A model generated the notes under the pieces. It saw only the letters and a list, made by a program, of their open reading frames with translations, had not been told where the DNA came from and ran no database searches. A program made the translations under genes and the position numbers. A stretch of 41,472 bases of DNA from Saliniplasma sp046497075. Lineage in GTDB: Archaea > Thermoplasmatota > Thermoplasmata > Halarchaeoplasmatales > Halarchaeoplasmataceae. This document shows positions 16,442 through 24,519 of this stretch, piece by piece. The stretch lies in contig JAWOGF010000075.1 of NCBI GenBank assembly GCA_046497075.1, positions 1 to 41,472 of the forward strand, written 5' to 3'. The stretch's first letter is position 1. Each line of letters opens with the position of its first letter.

Positions 16442-16911
16442 CAATATTCACCCCCTTGCGTACTAATTTTGAAATCTTTAATGGTGATATCATCGAATGG
16501 TATCGTTGGATATGGTTTGTCAGTATCACCTGTATCACCCGAATAAAAATAAAATACATGATCAAATCGTTTTGAATATGGATTTACTAAAGAACCAGCT
16601 ACTAGATATTTTCTACCCCCGGTGATGTCCAGTGCAATCTTGTCCTCACCGTCGATGATATCTTTGATAACGGTTTCTAGATCCAGTCCATCATGATTTT
16701 TAGCTAATGAAATTTGAACCTCGGAATCTAAATCATAATTTGAAAGTAATCTACCGATATCTCTTTTGAGTATTTTAGCCCTTTTCAAATTAGCTTTCTC
16801 GGATATCAGGTATACCTGTTCCGGTTCGAATCTATCCTGTTTGATCACGGCCCACAGGCTGTTCAAGGTTTCCCAGTAATTTTTTCCTACTAATGTGACG
16901 TACTTCTTCAT
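16441..16911 (-). CDS. Stand-alone CARF-like sensor protein (probable)
   Basis: The 156 residues make a Rossmann-like fold: strand KYVTLVGKNYWETLNSLW, a second strand QVYLISE, and IALDITGGRKYLVAGSLV (about 92-109). The D-x-T-G-G-x-K pattern is the hallmark of CARF domains, which bind cyclic oligoadenylates or other nucleotides in CRISPR-linked effectors and ring nucleases. The protein is only the sensor domain; the effector would be the PIN protein coded right after it. GAGGTC before the ATG at 16911 is a fair ribosome site. No cas gene or CRISPR array lies within the window, so the signal may come from elsewhere in the genome or be another nucleotide. Confidence 0.7.
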   Translation of the reverse strand: MKKYVTLVGKNYWETLNSLWAVIKQDRFEPEQVYLISEKANLKRAKILKRDIGRLLSNYDLDSEVQISLAKNHDGLDLETVIKDIIDGEDKIALDITGGRKYLVAGSLVNPYSKRFDHVFYFYSGDTGDTDKPYPTIPFDDITIKDFKISTQGGEY

Positions 16912-17179
16912 TCGTCTGACCTCGTTTCCTTAATACACCCGGTATAAATATTCCTTGCTGTGATTCTAAAAGATGATCGTAATTTCCAAAAGGGTAATAA
17001 ACTGGTAAACTTGTCAAAAACTCTCTTGAGCAGAAATTAGCCATAGGTCTTAACTTTCTAGGAATCGGTATTAGATGAAGTATTTTAATCGGTAAAGCGA
17101 AGTTATAGAGATGGGTTTTGGGGTATGAGTACGATTGGTATATTTTATGTATAATTGGATCTAAAGTTGCTTGGACCAT
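16912..17179 (-). other. Unassigned stretch with a doubtful open frame before the CARF gene
   Basis: A 115-codon frame starts with ATG at 17179, crosses this stretch and runs about 80 nt into the CARF gene in another frame (stop at 16832). The translation (MVQATLDPIIHKIY, then FALPIKILHLIPIPRKLRPM and LPVYYPFGNYDHLL) is hydrophobic and basic, unlike most neighbours, but does not look random. A TATA-like TACATAATTATC lies about 25-33 nt upstream. I do not recognise it. It could be a small gene, the remnant of a gene cut off by the CARF gene, or chance. The last ~50 nt hold the CARF promoter, with AATATTTATACC. Confidence 0.3.
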
Positions 17180-17374
17180 GGAGCTTGAACCATAGATAAT
17201 TATGTAACAGTTAGTGAGTAGTGAGTTTTGATGGTGAGATTAGGTACAACACAATGTAAAATGTAAAACACTAGCCGGTACAGCGGATATGATAAGAGGT
17301 TCAGCAGATTTTATAAATCAGGTTGTATCGGTGAAAAATTGTCTAAATTAAGGGATTTATGATCCAAAAACGAG
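17180..17374. other. Intergenic stretch, no gene seen
   Basis: These 195 nt between the doubtful frame and the tRNA gene are AT-rich, with stops in all frames. ATTTTATAAATCAGG at about 17313-17327 could be a TATA box, but no gene follows it closely on the plus strand. I see nothing else. Confidence 0.3.
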
Positions 17375-17480
17375 AGCCACTGGCGGGAGTCGAACCCGCG
17401 ACCTATTCCTTTTTGGGCATCAATCCGGATTTTTCCCGTTTGCATACCAAGGAATCGCTATGCCTCTAAGCCACAGTGGC
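17375..17480 (-). tRNA. tRNA-Thr (anticodon GGT) with intron
   Basis: On the minus strand, GCCACTG pairs with CAGTGGC as acceptor stem, the T arm is GCGGG-TTCGACT-CCCGC, the D arm is closed by GCT/AGC, and the anticodon stem is ATTCC/GGAAT. Removing a 34-nt intron leaves the 7-nt loop TTGGTAA with anticodon GGT (threonine, ACC codon). The discriminator base is U, as is common for archaeal tRNA-Thr. The 3' CCA is not encoded. Confidence 0.92.
17411..17444 (-). other. tRNA intron with bulge-helix-bulge
   Basis: The intron lies between tRNA positions 37 and 38, the canonical archaeal place. The precursor can form a bulge-helix-bulge: exon TTGG pairs with intron CCAA as the 4-bp central helix, with 3-nt bulges TAT and AAA on either side, and GCA/TGC closes the intron side. 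A small inner hairpin CGG/CCG fills the intron. The archaeal tRNA endonuclease should cut inside both bulges. Confidence 0.85.
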
Positions 17481-17540
17481 GTCCGATTGTTGTAAAATGC
17501 TTATCATGAAACACTATTAATTATTTTCGTCTTGATCTTG

Positions 17541-17975
17541 TTAACCATCACCGTCAGTGAGTTCTTCATATCCCCATCGTTTTTTTATCTCCTTCGTTTT
17601 CTTCTCATAGATATTCTCAACGATTTCACCTTCGGCTAGTTTGATATCTAGATGTTCCATCTCCTTTTCTGCCCTATTTATCATGGATTTTTTATACTTA
17701 TTAGCTATCCTATCGAAAACTTTGGTTAGTTGTTTACATTCGCGTGTCAGTTCATAAACTATTTTTGGCCTACCATCAGGTGGGAAAACAGCATTCCTCT
17801 CTACCAAACCCCAGTCGTGGAGTTCGATAAGATGTTTATCTACAGCCTGTCTAGTCATCTCTAAATCATCGGCTATATCCTCTGGATGATCGTAACCCTT
17901 CATTAGCATCTCGATGATCCTGCATCTGGTTTTTGAGGAAAATAATCTGAGCAGCTGTTCAGTAAACTCATTCAT
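17541..17975 (-). CDS. Winged-helix transcription regulator with SHOCT-like tail
   Basis: The 144 residues begin with an ArsR/MarR-like winged helix: LLRLFSSKTRCRIIEMLMKG, DIADDLEMTRQAVDKHLIEL as recognition unit, and a wing around VFPPDGRPKIVYELT. A coiled helix follows, then a C-terminal segment LDIKLAEGEIVENIYEKKTK that resembles the SHOCT motif (L-x-x-G-x-I-x-x-E-x-Y/F). The start is ATG at 17975; a TTG one codon upstream is weaker. The TATA-like CTAAATAG at 17997-18004 implies an almost leaderless message. It diverges from the bactofilin-like gene, with a large inverted repeat between them, so it likely controls that gene and itself. Confidence 0.85.
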   Translation of the reverse strand: MNEFTEQLLRLFSSKTRCRIIEMLMKGYDHPEDIADDLEMTRQAVDKHLIELHDWGLVERNAVFPPDGRPKIVYELTRECKQLTKVFDRIANKYKKSMINRAEKEMEHLDIKLAEGEIVENIYEKKTKEIKKRWGYEELTDGDG

Positions 17976-18016
17976 CAAACGTAAATTATAACACCACTAT
18001 TTAGATTTTTCAACCT

Positions 18017-18047
18017 ACAACTTCTTCAACTTAGAAGTTGAAGTTGT
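18017..18047. promoter_or_regulatory. Inverted repeat, probable operator between divergent genes
   Basis: ACAACTTC at the left end is matched by GAAGTTGT at the right end, and an inner CTTCAACTT faces AAGTTGAAG across a 2-nt centre (AG). The element lies just upstream of the regulator's own TATA box and ~40 nt upstream of the TATA box of the bactofilin-like gene. It is the best candidate site for the winged-helix protein. The CAACTTC unit occurs in several overlapping copies. Confidence 0.65.
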
Positions 18048-18087
18048 CCAATTTGACTTTCATGTTAACCAATATTATTTTCAAAAT

Positions 18088-18098
18088 AATTATAAATA
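18088..18098 (+). promoter_or_regulatory. TATA box of the bactofilin-like gene
   Basis: AATTATAAATA lies about 40 nt before the ATG at 18136; an AAGAGGTG ribosome site follows at about 18121-18128. Confidence 0.6.
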
Positions 18099-18135
18099 TA
18101 CCGGGGAGTATATCTCTACCAAAGAGGTGTAATAG

Positions 18136-19011
18136 ATGGATGAAGAAACCTTAAAAAAACTTGAAAAAAGGCTTGCAGATGGAGAAATATCTGAAGAGAC
18201 TTACAAGAAGATCAAAGCACGATACGAGGAGGAAGAAAGTGTAGAAGAGGAGGAATTTGAGGATGAGGATGACGAGGAGATCGAGATGGATGAGGAACCG
18301 GTCGATACCGAAGGAAAGACGAAAAATGTATCACTTTCTGGTGCGTCGAAAGCTGCAGATGTGAACTGTCATTCTTTTAGCTCTTCAGGCGCATCGAAGA
18401 TAGAGGGTTATCTTAAAGCCGACGAAGCAAGGATTTCAGGGGCTACTAAAGTTGAAGGAGATGCTTTTCTAGGAGAGTTATTCTCAAGTGGCAGTTTGAA
18501 AGTCAAAGGGGAGACCGAAGCAGATAGCATGGAACTTTCAGGTGCGGGCAGGTTCAAGGGCATAGTGAGAGCGAAAAAGATCAAATCAAATGGTTCATCA
18601 AAATTTGAATCGAACGTAGAAGCCGACGAATTCAAATCTTCCGGAGCTTTGAAAATAGAGAAAAATATCACGGGCAAGAAGTTCAAAGCTAGCGGCTCTT
18701 TTAAAATCGAAGGAACTCTCGAAGCTCAGGAGATAATGCTCAAACCCGGCGGGAACTGTTCTATAACTCATATAGAAGGAGGAGACGTTCTTGTTGAAAG
18801 TGGTGGAAGTGGTTTATTCTCGATGTTCAAGAAAGGGGCGTTAAAATCCAAGAGTATAACGGGAGAGAGGATATACCTAGAAAATACAACAGCCGAGAAG
18901 GTCGAAGGTGAAGAAGTCAAGATAGGTCCAGGATGTAAAATCGATAAGGTGAAAGCAAAGGACCTAAAAGTTCACGAGTCCTCCAGCGTTGGTTCGAAAA
19001 GTGTAAGATGA
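18136..19011 (+). CDS. Bactofilin-like polymer-forming protein with SHOCT-like N-terminus
   Basis: Residues 1-34 (LKKLEKRLADGEISEETYKK) look like a SHOCT motif. A very acidic linker (about 35-60) follows. The rest is a right-handed beta-helix of short turns with repeated S-G-A/S-x-K and V-E/K-G patterns (SSGASKIEGYLKADEARISG, SSGSLKVKGETEADSMELSG, KASGSFKIEGTLEAQEI), as in the bactofilin/DUF583 family, which self-assembles into filaments in the cytosol or under the membrane. No signal peptide or membrane helix is seen. The regulator coded divergently shares the SHOCT-like piece. The role may be structural or envelope stress-related; that is inference. Confidence 0.85.
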   Translation: MDEETLKKLEKRLADGEISEETYKKIKARYEEEESVEEEEFEDEDDEEIEMDEEPVDTEGKTKNVSLSGASKAADVNCHSFSSSGASKIEGYLKADEARISGATKVEGDAFLGELFSSGSLKVKGETEADSMELSGAGRFKGIVRAKKIKSNGSSKFESNVEADEFKSSGALKIEKNITGKKFKASGSFKIEGTLEAQEIMLKPGGNCSITHIEGGDVLVESGGSGLFSMFKKGALKSKSITGERIYLENTTAEKVEGEEVKIGPGCKIDKVKAKDLKVHESSSVGSKSVR

Positions 19012-22000
19012 TCAGATACCTCTAGTCCTTTCGTACCACTTTTGGATCTCGTAATCTGAAACTCTTTTCTCCTTTTTCTTCTGTTTAAGACCCATGTTAT
19101 TGTCGAAAGCCCATTTTTTGATTACCCTTCGATACTTCTTTGGACCCTCATATTGTTTTATCCTGAGCATACCGTCTTTTATAGAGGCTTTAAAAGCAGC
19201 ACCGAGTTCTGTACCATCAAAGACTATGAAGCATGCTCCTAGGTCGAATTCATCCTTTATTAGATCTCTGAAATATAGATTCAACCTATCTTTTTGTGTT
19301 ACAACGACTTTTTTATCGAATCCGGTATCTGATATCTTATCTTCACCCTCAGATAATATCCAATGGACTTTGTCACTGTTCTCCATCAAAAATCCTTTTT
19401 TAAGATAACCTTCATCGACAAGTTCTGAAAGTATCTCTCTCAAGTCTGCCATCTTGAAAGATGACCCTAGATAACTCGATAACCTTTCTGCTGTGAACAT
19501 ACCGAAATTATGAAAAGACCATTTTACAACTCTTTTTTTAGCTGTCCATTCATCAATAGTATTATGATTGCTCAGCACATATCGGCCGTTATGATCCTTG
19601 CATATATGAAGTCCTTCGTATAGTTTATTGAGGGCCTCTTTGGTTTTTGTTTTGCTGTATGGGGACCTATGATATACAGTACGAGAAGGCACTGGTGATT
19701 TGTTGGAAACTATCTCTAAAATAGTTTTATCGATAGTGTTCAACTTCGCTGATTTAGCAGACCTATATACAGAGATATCTTCGGGGAATGCATACATATG
19801 GTACGGCGGTATCATCTTTCCAGCGTATAATTTACCTCTCTTGTGAAGCCATTCTAATGAGTAGAAACCCTTGGTCCTAGCCCTGATCTCAAAATCTGAT
19901 CGAGCTCCTTTCATAGTCCCTATCGCTTCTTCAATATCTCCATATTTTTCTCCATCTAACCTCTGTTTATGAAGAACATAGGAGATCATTTTCTCTCTTG
20001 GATATACTTTTTTTAATATGTTCCCTTTTACGAGCATACCCTGTATAAGTTCATACCCTTTTTTCTTGAAGATATCTAGGATTTCATCGTTTAATTCGTC
20101 TGCTGAAGTATTCTGATAATTCCTGATCCGCAATACATCATAACCTTCTAACCTATGGTAATCCATCATCTTTTCGATAGCTTCCAATGTTTTTTCAAGA
20201 TGATCTTCATCGTCTAGATCGACATGTCTTATCTCGATACACCCGCTCATCTTCCATTTCTCTATAGCGCCAACCATCTTGCCGTTTTTGATCAACGGGA
20301 ATACCCAGTCATCTCCATACCTTGCATAGATATCAGTCCAGATAGAACGGGCTGCAGGATCTTTCTTAGATACTACCTCTAATCTATTGAACTCTTCCCC
20401 CGTATCCGATTTAAGTTCATCTAATTCCTCGGATAAGATATAAAGTTCTCTTTGTGAGGTACCGACCCGTATCTTTTTTGCCTCCCCTTTTCTTACCATA
20501 TCAGAAATAACAGATTCTACTTCTCTACCATGAAAGCGGGTTTGATATCGTAAATCTGATATTGATATAGGGCCGTTACCTTTTAAGAATCTCTTTATCA
20601 CTTTTTTCATGGCCTTTTTCCGGGATAACGGTTCCACTTCTATGGGTTTATATCGATTCCTAGAAGACCAAGTATCGTCGCCCGTATATTCTCTTTTGAG
20701 GTAAAGATTTTTATCTAGTTCTTTTACGATCTCTTTTAAGTGTTCATTCTTGATATCGACTTCTCTTTTGATCTGTCTGATTGTATTCGCATCTCCGTTT
20801 TTAATAACCCTGAATACCTTTTCTTCATCTTCATTTAAACTGTAATTCCGATAAGCCCCAACATACATGGGAACATCATCTTTCAATACGTAACGAACAC
20901 GCCCTCTTACAAACCTACCTTCTACGATATCGCCCTGTCTTCTCATCTCGTCCCATTTTTTTAAAGAGAAATCCTTCACCCTTTTATATACATCATAGGG
21001 CATACCCGCTTCTCCAAACTGCTTAAAATAATCCCTGATACTATCCAACTCTAAGAATTTCTTTTTCTCTAAATAGTTTTCTACTTTTCTCTCACTTACC
21101 TGCTCTTTACCAGGAAATCTGAGGGCGTGATAATCTTCCTTGAGCATATACTGCTTCTCTTCCCCTACCACCAATTTACCGGATATGACTTCACCTCTAT
21201 CCACTAAATTATTCAAGGCCATCAAGGTTCTATCTTCAGGTAGAGATAAAGAATAGGCTATCTCATCTAAACTCTGAGGTATGTGGTAGTCTAGATAGTC
21301 CATGATAAGTTCTTCAACACTTTGAACATCTATATCTTCCTTATCTAATAAACCATAGATATATTCATCCTCTTCGGTGATACCTTTTCGATTCACCAAC
21401 CGTTTTCTTTCTAAGTCTCTGATCAAATTTTTGATATCTTTTAATCTCAACTCTGTAGCTTCATATACTTCTTTTATCGTTTTATTTTCCTCACTCAGAG
21501 ATTTTAAAATAGGTCCTGCTCCATGGGGCTGTTCCCCCTGGTCCAAAGTGTTCAAAACAGTACCAAGAGATTCGGTGGAAACATATTTGACATCTCTGAT
21601 CCAAATCGATTGGATTTTTCCTTCATTTAGCAGTTCCTTACCCCACTCTCTTACCTCTTCGAACGACCTGTCAGTCCTTTGATAAACGTTATCTCCCTTT
21701 TCTCTAAAGACATGTATCGGTTGTAGTTCTTTGATCACCTGAAGCATCTCGTCTTTAGTATCAAAGACTGGTTTCTTATCGAAATAGTGCTGCTCAACTT
21801 TCTCAGCTTCGAATTTGAACTTTTCGATCTCTTCCTCGGGGATAACTTCCTCTAGTACTTTCTGATGGAACTGCCTTAAAAGTGCACTTTTATCATCCAT
21901 CATTATTACATCCGAAATACCTGCCATGATAATGTTATGAGCGAAGGGAGATGGTGTATCGTTGTATGCTATGTATTTTACATCCATATCTCCATTTTCG

Positions 22001-24399
22001 ATCCATTTTAACACATCCTTAGCATTACCCATATCCAATACCTGGTAGAGTATCTCGTTGTACGTTTCTTTGATGATGGGAAAATCTTTATGCTGATGAA
22101 GAACGTTTAGGATCTTTTTCGATCTGTATTTCTGTTTAGAAACTGAGATATCTCTCCCTTTATAATTTCTCAATATCATCATCGCTCTACTAGCGCAGTG
22201 TCTGAACCTTTGCTTGAACATCTCGGTATTTCGGACTGCTCTTTTCAATGTCTGCTCTATATTTTCTGATGTGACCAATTTAGAAACCTTTTTCAAAGGT
22301 ATCTTCTTCTTCACGGAGATCATGAAATTATCATCTGTGACGGAAACATTGGTTGTACAGTTGAACCTTTTAGATATTTTATATGCGTAAGCTCTAGATA
22401 GAGCGTCATTCACCCTTCTCCCAAAACATGCATGGAATATGATGTTGTAATGACCCTTTTGATCAACGAACCCTTCGAGAACTAGATCTTTGTCAGATGG
22501 TAACTCTTCCATAAAGCCAAGTTGCTCTTTAAAATAACTCACTATGGTCTGAGCAGAACCTTTGTCGATGCTGTAATCATCCATAAGCCAATCTAGCACC
22601 TCCTCCTCTTCGATACGCTCAGCAAGTTTTCTCCGGAATCTTCCGATAGCTACGGAAAGGTCGAAACTCCTTGGAAGCATCTCTCCTGTCCAGCTGGGAA
22701 CAGTTGGTTTTTTTCCGGCTGCATCTTTCACGAACAATCTGGTCCCTTTTGTATTTAAGAACTCATATGAATGTCCACCTAGTACGAACACATCGCCGTG
22801 TGATAATCTTTCAACGAATTTCTCCGATAGTTTCCCAAGGGGTACCCCCTTATCAGAATAAACACGGTAATTCGAATCAGAAGGGATAGTACCTATGTTC
22901 AAATAATATATCATCTGTACTCCGCCTTTCTTGCCAAAAACACCTTCCTCGGAGTTGTACCATATCTTTGGGTAAACATTATCGAATCTGTTCCCACTCA
23001 AAAAGTCTAAAACATTGAAGTAATCATCCTCTGGTAAATCTTGATAGCAATAAGCACGCTTTATCATCTCAAATGCGTTTTTTGCATCCCACCTTTTCTC
23101 CAAACTCATGCCGATGATACCCTGTGAAAGGACATCTAGATTGTTTGTAGGTATATCTACTCGATCGATCTCATGCTCGAAGGCCTGTTTCGTCAGAACG
23201 GAACATTCTACAAGATCATCCTTTTCAAATACTATCATCCTGCCTTTGGACGTTTTACCGACTGCATGTCCAGCCCTACCGACCCTCTGTAGTCCCTTAG
23301 CCACCGATTTTGGAGATCCGACCTGAATAACTAGATCGATGTAACCTACGTCGATACCCAATTCTAATGAGGTCGAAGAAACAGCTGAAGAGAGATTACC
23401 TTCTTTTAGATCATCTTCAACTTCGATCCTCGTTTCCTTACTCAGACTTCCATGATGAGCAGCGATATCCTGGATCCCCCTCTCCTGGAGTTTATAAGAT
23501 ACGTTCTCAGCTCCACTCCTAGTATTTGTGAATATCAAAGTAGTTCTGTGGTCTTCGACCATCTCTGTTAATTCATCATACATCCGAGAATTTACGACTT
23601 CATACGGGAGTAAAGTCATATCGTCAACTGGAGATATAACTGAAAGATCGAGTCTTTTCTTTTCCCCAGTTACCTCTATAATATTGACCGCACGTGGATC
23701 ACCGTTCTCGAACCCTCCTAAAAATTTAGCGATCTCTTTTATAGGTGCTTGGGTAGCAGACAATCCTATCCTTGTCATATCCCCTTTGACATGCTCTTCC
23801 AACCTTTCTGTATTCAGCGAAAGAAAAACGCCCCTTTTAGAAGAGCATATATCATGGATCTCGTCCATTATGAAATACTGTACGTCGTCGAATCGTTCCC
23901 TAAACTTTGGCGAAGATAGGACCAGGCCCAGACTTTCAGGAGTAGTGATAAATATGTGAGGAGGGTCCTTCACCATCTTTCTCCTTTCTTTTTGTGGAGT
24001 GTCACCGGAGCGGATAGCAGTTTTTATCTTCGGGACCTTGACTCCCTTTTCTTCGGCGAGTTCTCTTATCTCCTGAAGCGGTCTCTCTAGATTTTTATGG
24101 ATATCGTTAGCTAATGCCTTTAGGGGTGAGACATAAACACAGTATATCTTATCTTCCAATTCATCTTTCTTATCCAACTTGAAAAGTTCGTTTATGATGG
24201 ATAGAAATGCGGTCAAAGTTTTTCCAGATCCAGTAGGGGAAGAAACCAAAACATTCTTCCTCTCGTGGATCAGTGGTATCGCGTAACCTTGTGGTTCTGT
24301 AAGAGCATCAAATTTATCGTCGAACCAATCTGATATTAGGGGTTCCATCAGGTCTAAGACTTCTTTTTTGTCTTTGCTTTCGTTTACTCTTCTTATCAT
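19012..24399 (-). CDS. lhr: Very large Lhr-type ATP-dependent DNA helicase
   Basis: The product has 1795 residues. RecA domain 1: TEPQGYAIP Q-motif, Walker A SSPTGSGKT (53-61), VSPLKALAND, TTPESL and DEIH (179-182). RecA domain 2: IFTNTRSGAENV, SSTSLELGIDVG and GLQRVGRAGHAVG (motif VI). The Lhr winged helix and domain 4 follow to about residue 900 (FHACFGRRVNDALSRAYAY). The rest holds several winged-helix units. Two pieces, at about 1250-1410 and 1619-1770, each join a winged helix to a beta domain (FPLIKNGKMVGAIEKW; CFIVFDGTELGAAFKA) as in AlkZ/YcaQ glycosylases and in the C-terminal half of E. coli Lhr. Archaeal Lhr cores are about 900 residues, so this one is doubled. It likely acts in DNA repair. 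Confidence 0.92.
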   Translation of the reverse strand: MIRRVNESKDKKEVLDLMEPLISDWFDDKFDALTEPQGYAIPLIHERKNVLVSSPTGSGKTLTAFLSIINELFKLDKKDELEDKIYCVYVSPLKALANDIHKNLERPLQEIRELAEEKGVKVPKIKTAIRSGDTPQKERRKMVKDPPHIFITTPESLGLVLSSPKFRERFDDVQYFIMDEIHDICSSKRGVFLSLNTERLEEHVKGDMTRIGLSATQAPIKEIAKFLGGFENGDPRAVNIIEVTGEKKRLDLSVISPVDDMTLLPYEVVNSRMYDELTEMVEDHRTTLIFTNTRSGAENVSYKLQERGIQDIAAHHGSLSKETRIEVEDDLKEGNLSSAVSSTSLELGIDVGYIDLVIQVGSPKSVAKGLQRVGRAGHAVGKTSKGRMIVFEKDDLVECSVLTKQAFEHEIDRVDIPTNNLDVLSQGIIGMSLEKRWDAKNAFEMIKRAYCYQDLPEDDYFNVLDFLSGNRFDNVYPKIWYNSEEGVFGKKGGVQMIYYLNIGTIPSDSNYRVYSDKGVPLGKLSEKFVERLSHGDVFVLGGHSYEFLNTKGTRLFVKDAAGKKPTVPSWTGEMLPRSFDLSVAIGRFRRKLAERIEEEEVLDWLMDDYSIDKGSAQTIVSYFKEQLGFMEELPSDKDLVLEGFVDQKGHYNIIFHACFGRRVNDALSRAYAYKISKRFNCTTNVSVTDDNFMISVKKKIPLKKVSKLVTSENIEQTLKRAVRNTEMFKQRFRHCASRAMMILRNYKGRDISVSKQKYRSKKILNVLHQHKDFPIIKETYNEILYQVLDMGNAKDVLKWIENGDMDVKYIAYNDTPSPFAHNIIMAGISDVIMMDDKSALLRQFHQKVLEEVIPEEEIEKFKFEAEKVEQHYFDKKPVFDTKDEMLQVIKELQPIHVFREKGDNVYQRTDRSFEEVREWGKELLNEGKIQSIWIRDVKYVSTESLGTVLNTLDQGEQPHGAGPILKSLSEENKTIKEVYEATELRLKDIKNLIRDLERKRLVNRKGITEEDEYIYGLLDKEDIDVQSVEELIMDYLDYHIPQSLDEIAYSLSLPEDRTLMALNNLVDRGEVISGKLVVGEEKQYMLKEDYHALRFPGKEQVSERKVENYLEKKKFLELDSIRDYFKQFGEAGMPYDVYKRVKDFSLKKWDEMRRQGDIVEGRFVRGRVRYVLKDDVPMYVGAYRNYSLNEDEEKVFRVIKNGDANTIRQIKREVDIKNEHLKEIVKELDKNLYLKREYTGDDTWSSRNRYKPIEVEPLSRKKAMKKVIKRFLKGNGPISISDLRYQTRFHGREVESVISDMVRKGEAKKIRVGTSQRELYILSEELDELKSDTGEEFNRLEVVSKKDPAARSIWTDIYARYGDDWVFPLIKNGKMVGAIEKWKMSGCIEIRHVDLDDEDHLEKTLEAIEKMMDYHRLEGYDVLRIRNYQNTSADELNDEILDIFKKKGYELIQGMLVKGNILKKVYPREKMISYVLHKQRLDGEKYGDIEEAIGTMKGARSDFEIRARTKGFYSLEWLHKRGKLYAGKMIPPYHMYAFPEDISVYRSAKSAKLNTIDKTILEIVSNKSPVPSRTVYHRSPYSKTKTKEALNKLYEGLHICKDHNGRYVLSNHNTIDEWTAKKRVVKWSFHNFGMFTAERLSSYLGSSFKMADLREILSELVDEGYLKKGFLMENSDKVHWILSEGEDKISDTGFDKKVVVTQKDRLNLYFRDLIKDEFDLGACFIVFDGTELGAAFKASIKDGMLRIKQYEGPKKYRRVIKKWAFDNNMGLKQKKKEKRVSDYEIQKWYERTRGI

Positions 24400-24519
24400 C
24401 CTTTCGTATCCTGCTCGAATTCTTCGAATTCAAGAGTACGGTACCGGTCACTTAATAAACTTTCGCTTCGATACAAAGGTTCGAATTGATAATGGTAAAT
24501 AGATAAAATACCATCAACC

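Noticed and set aside
22671..23959. Plus-strand frames opposite lhr, up to 143 codons
   Set aside because: They are Ser/Arg-rich antisense shadows of a clear helicase gene and contain no recognisable motif.
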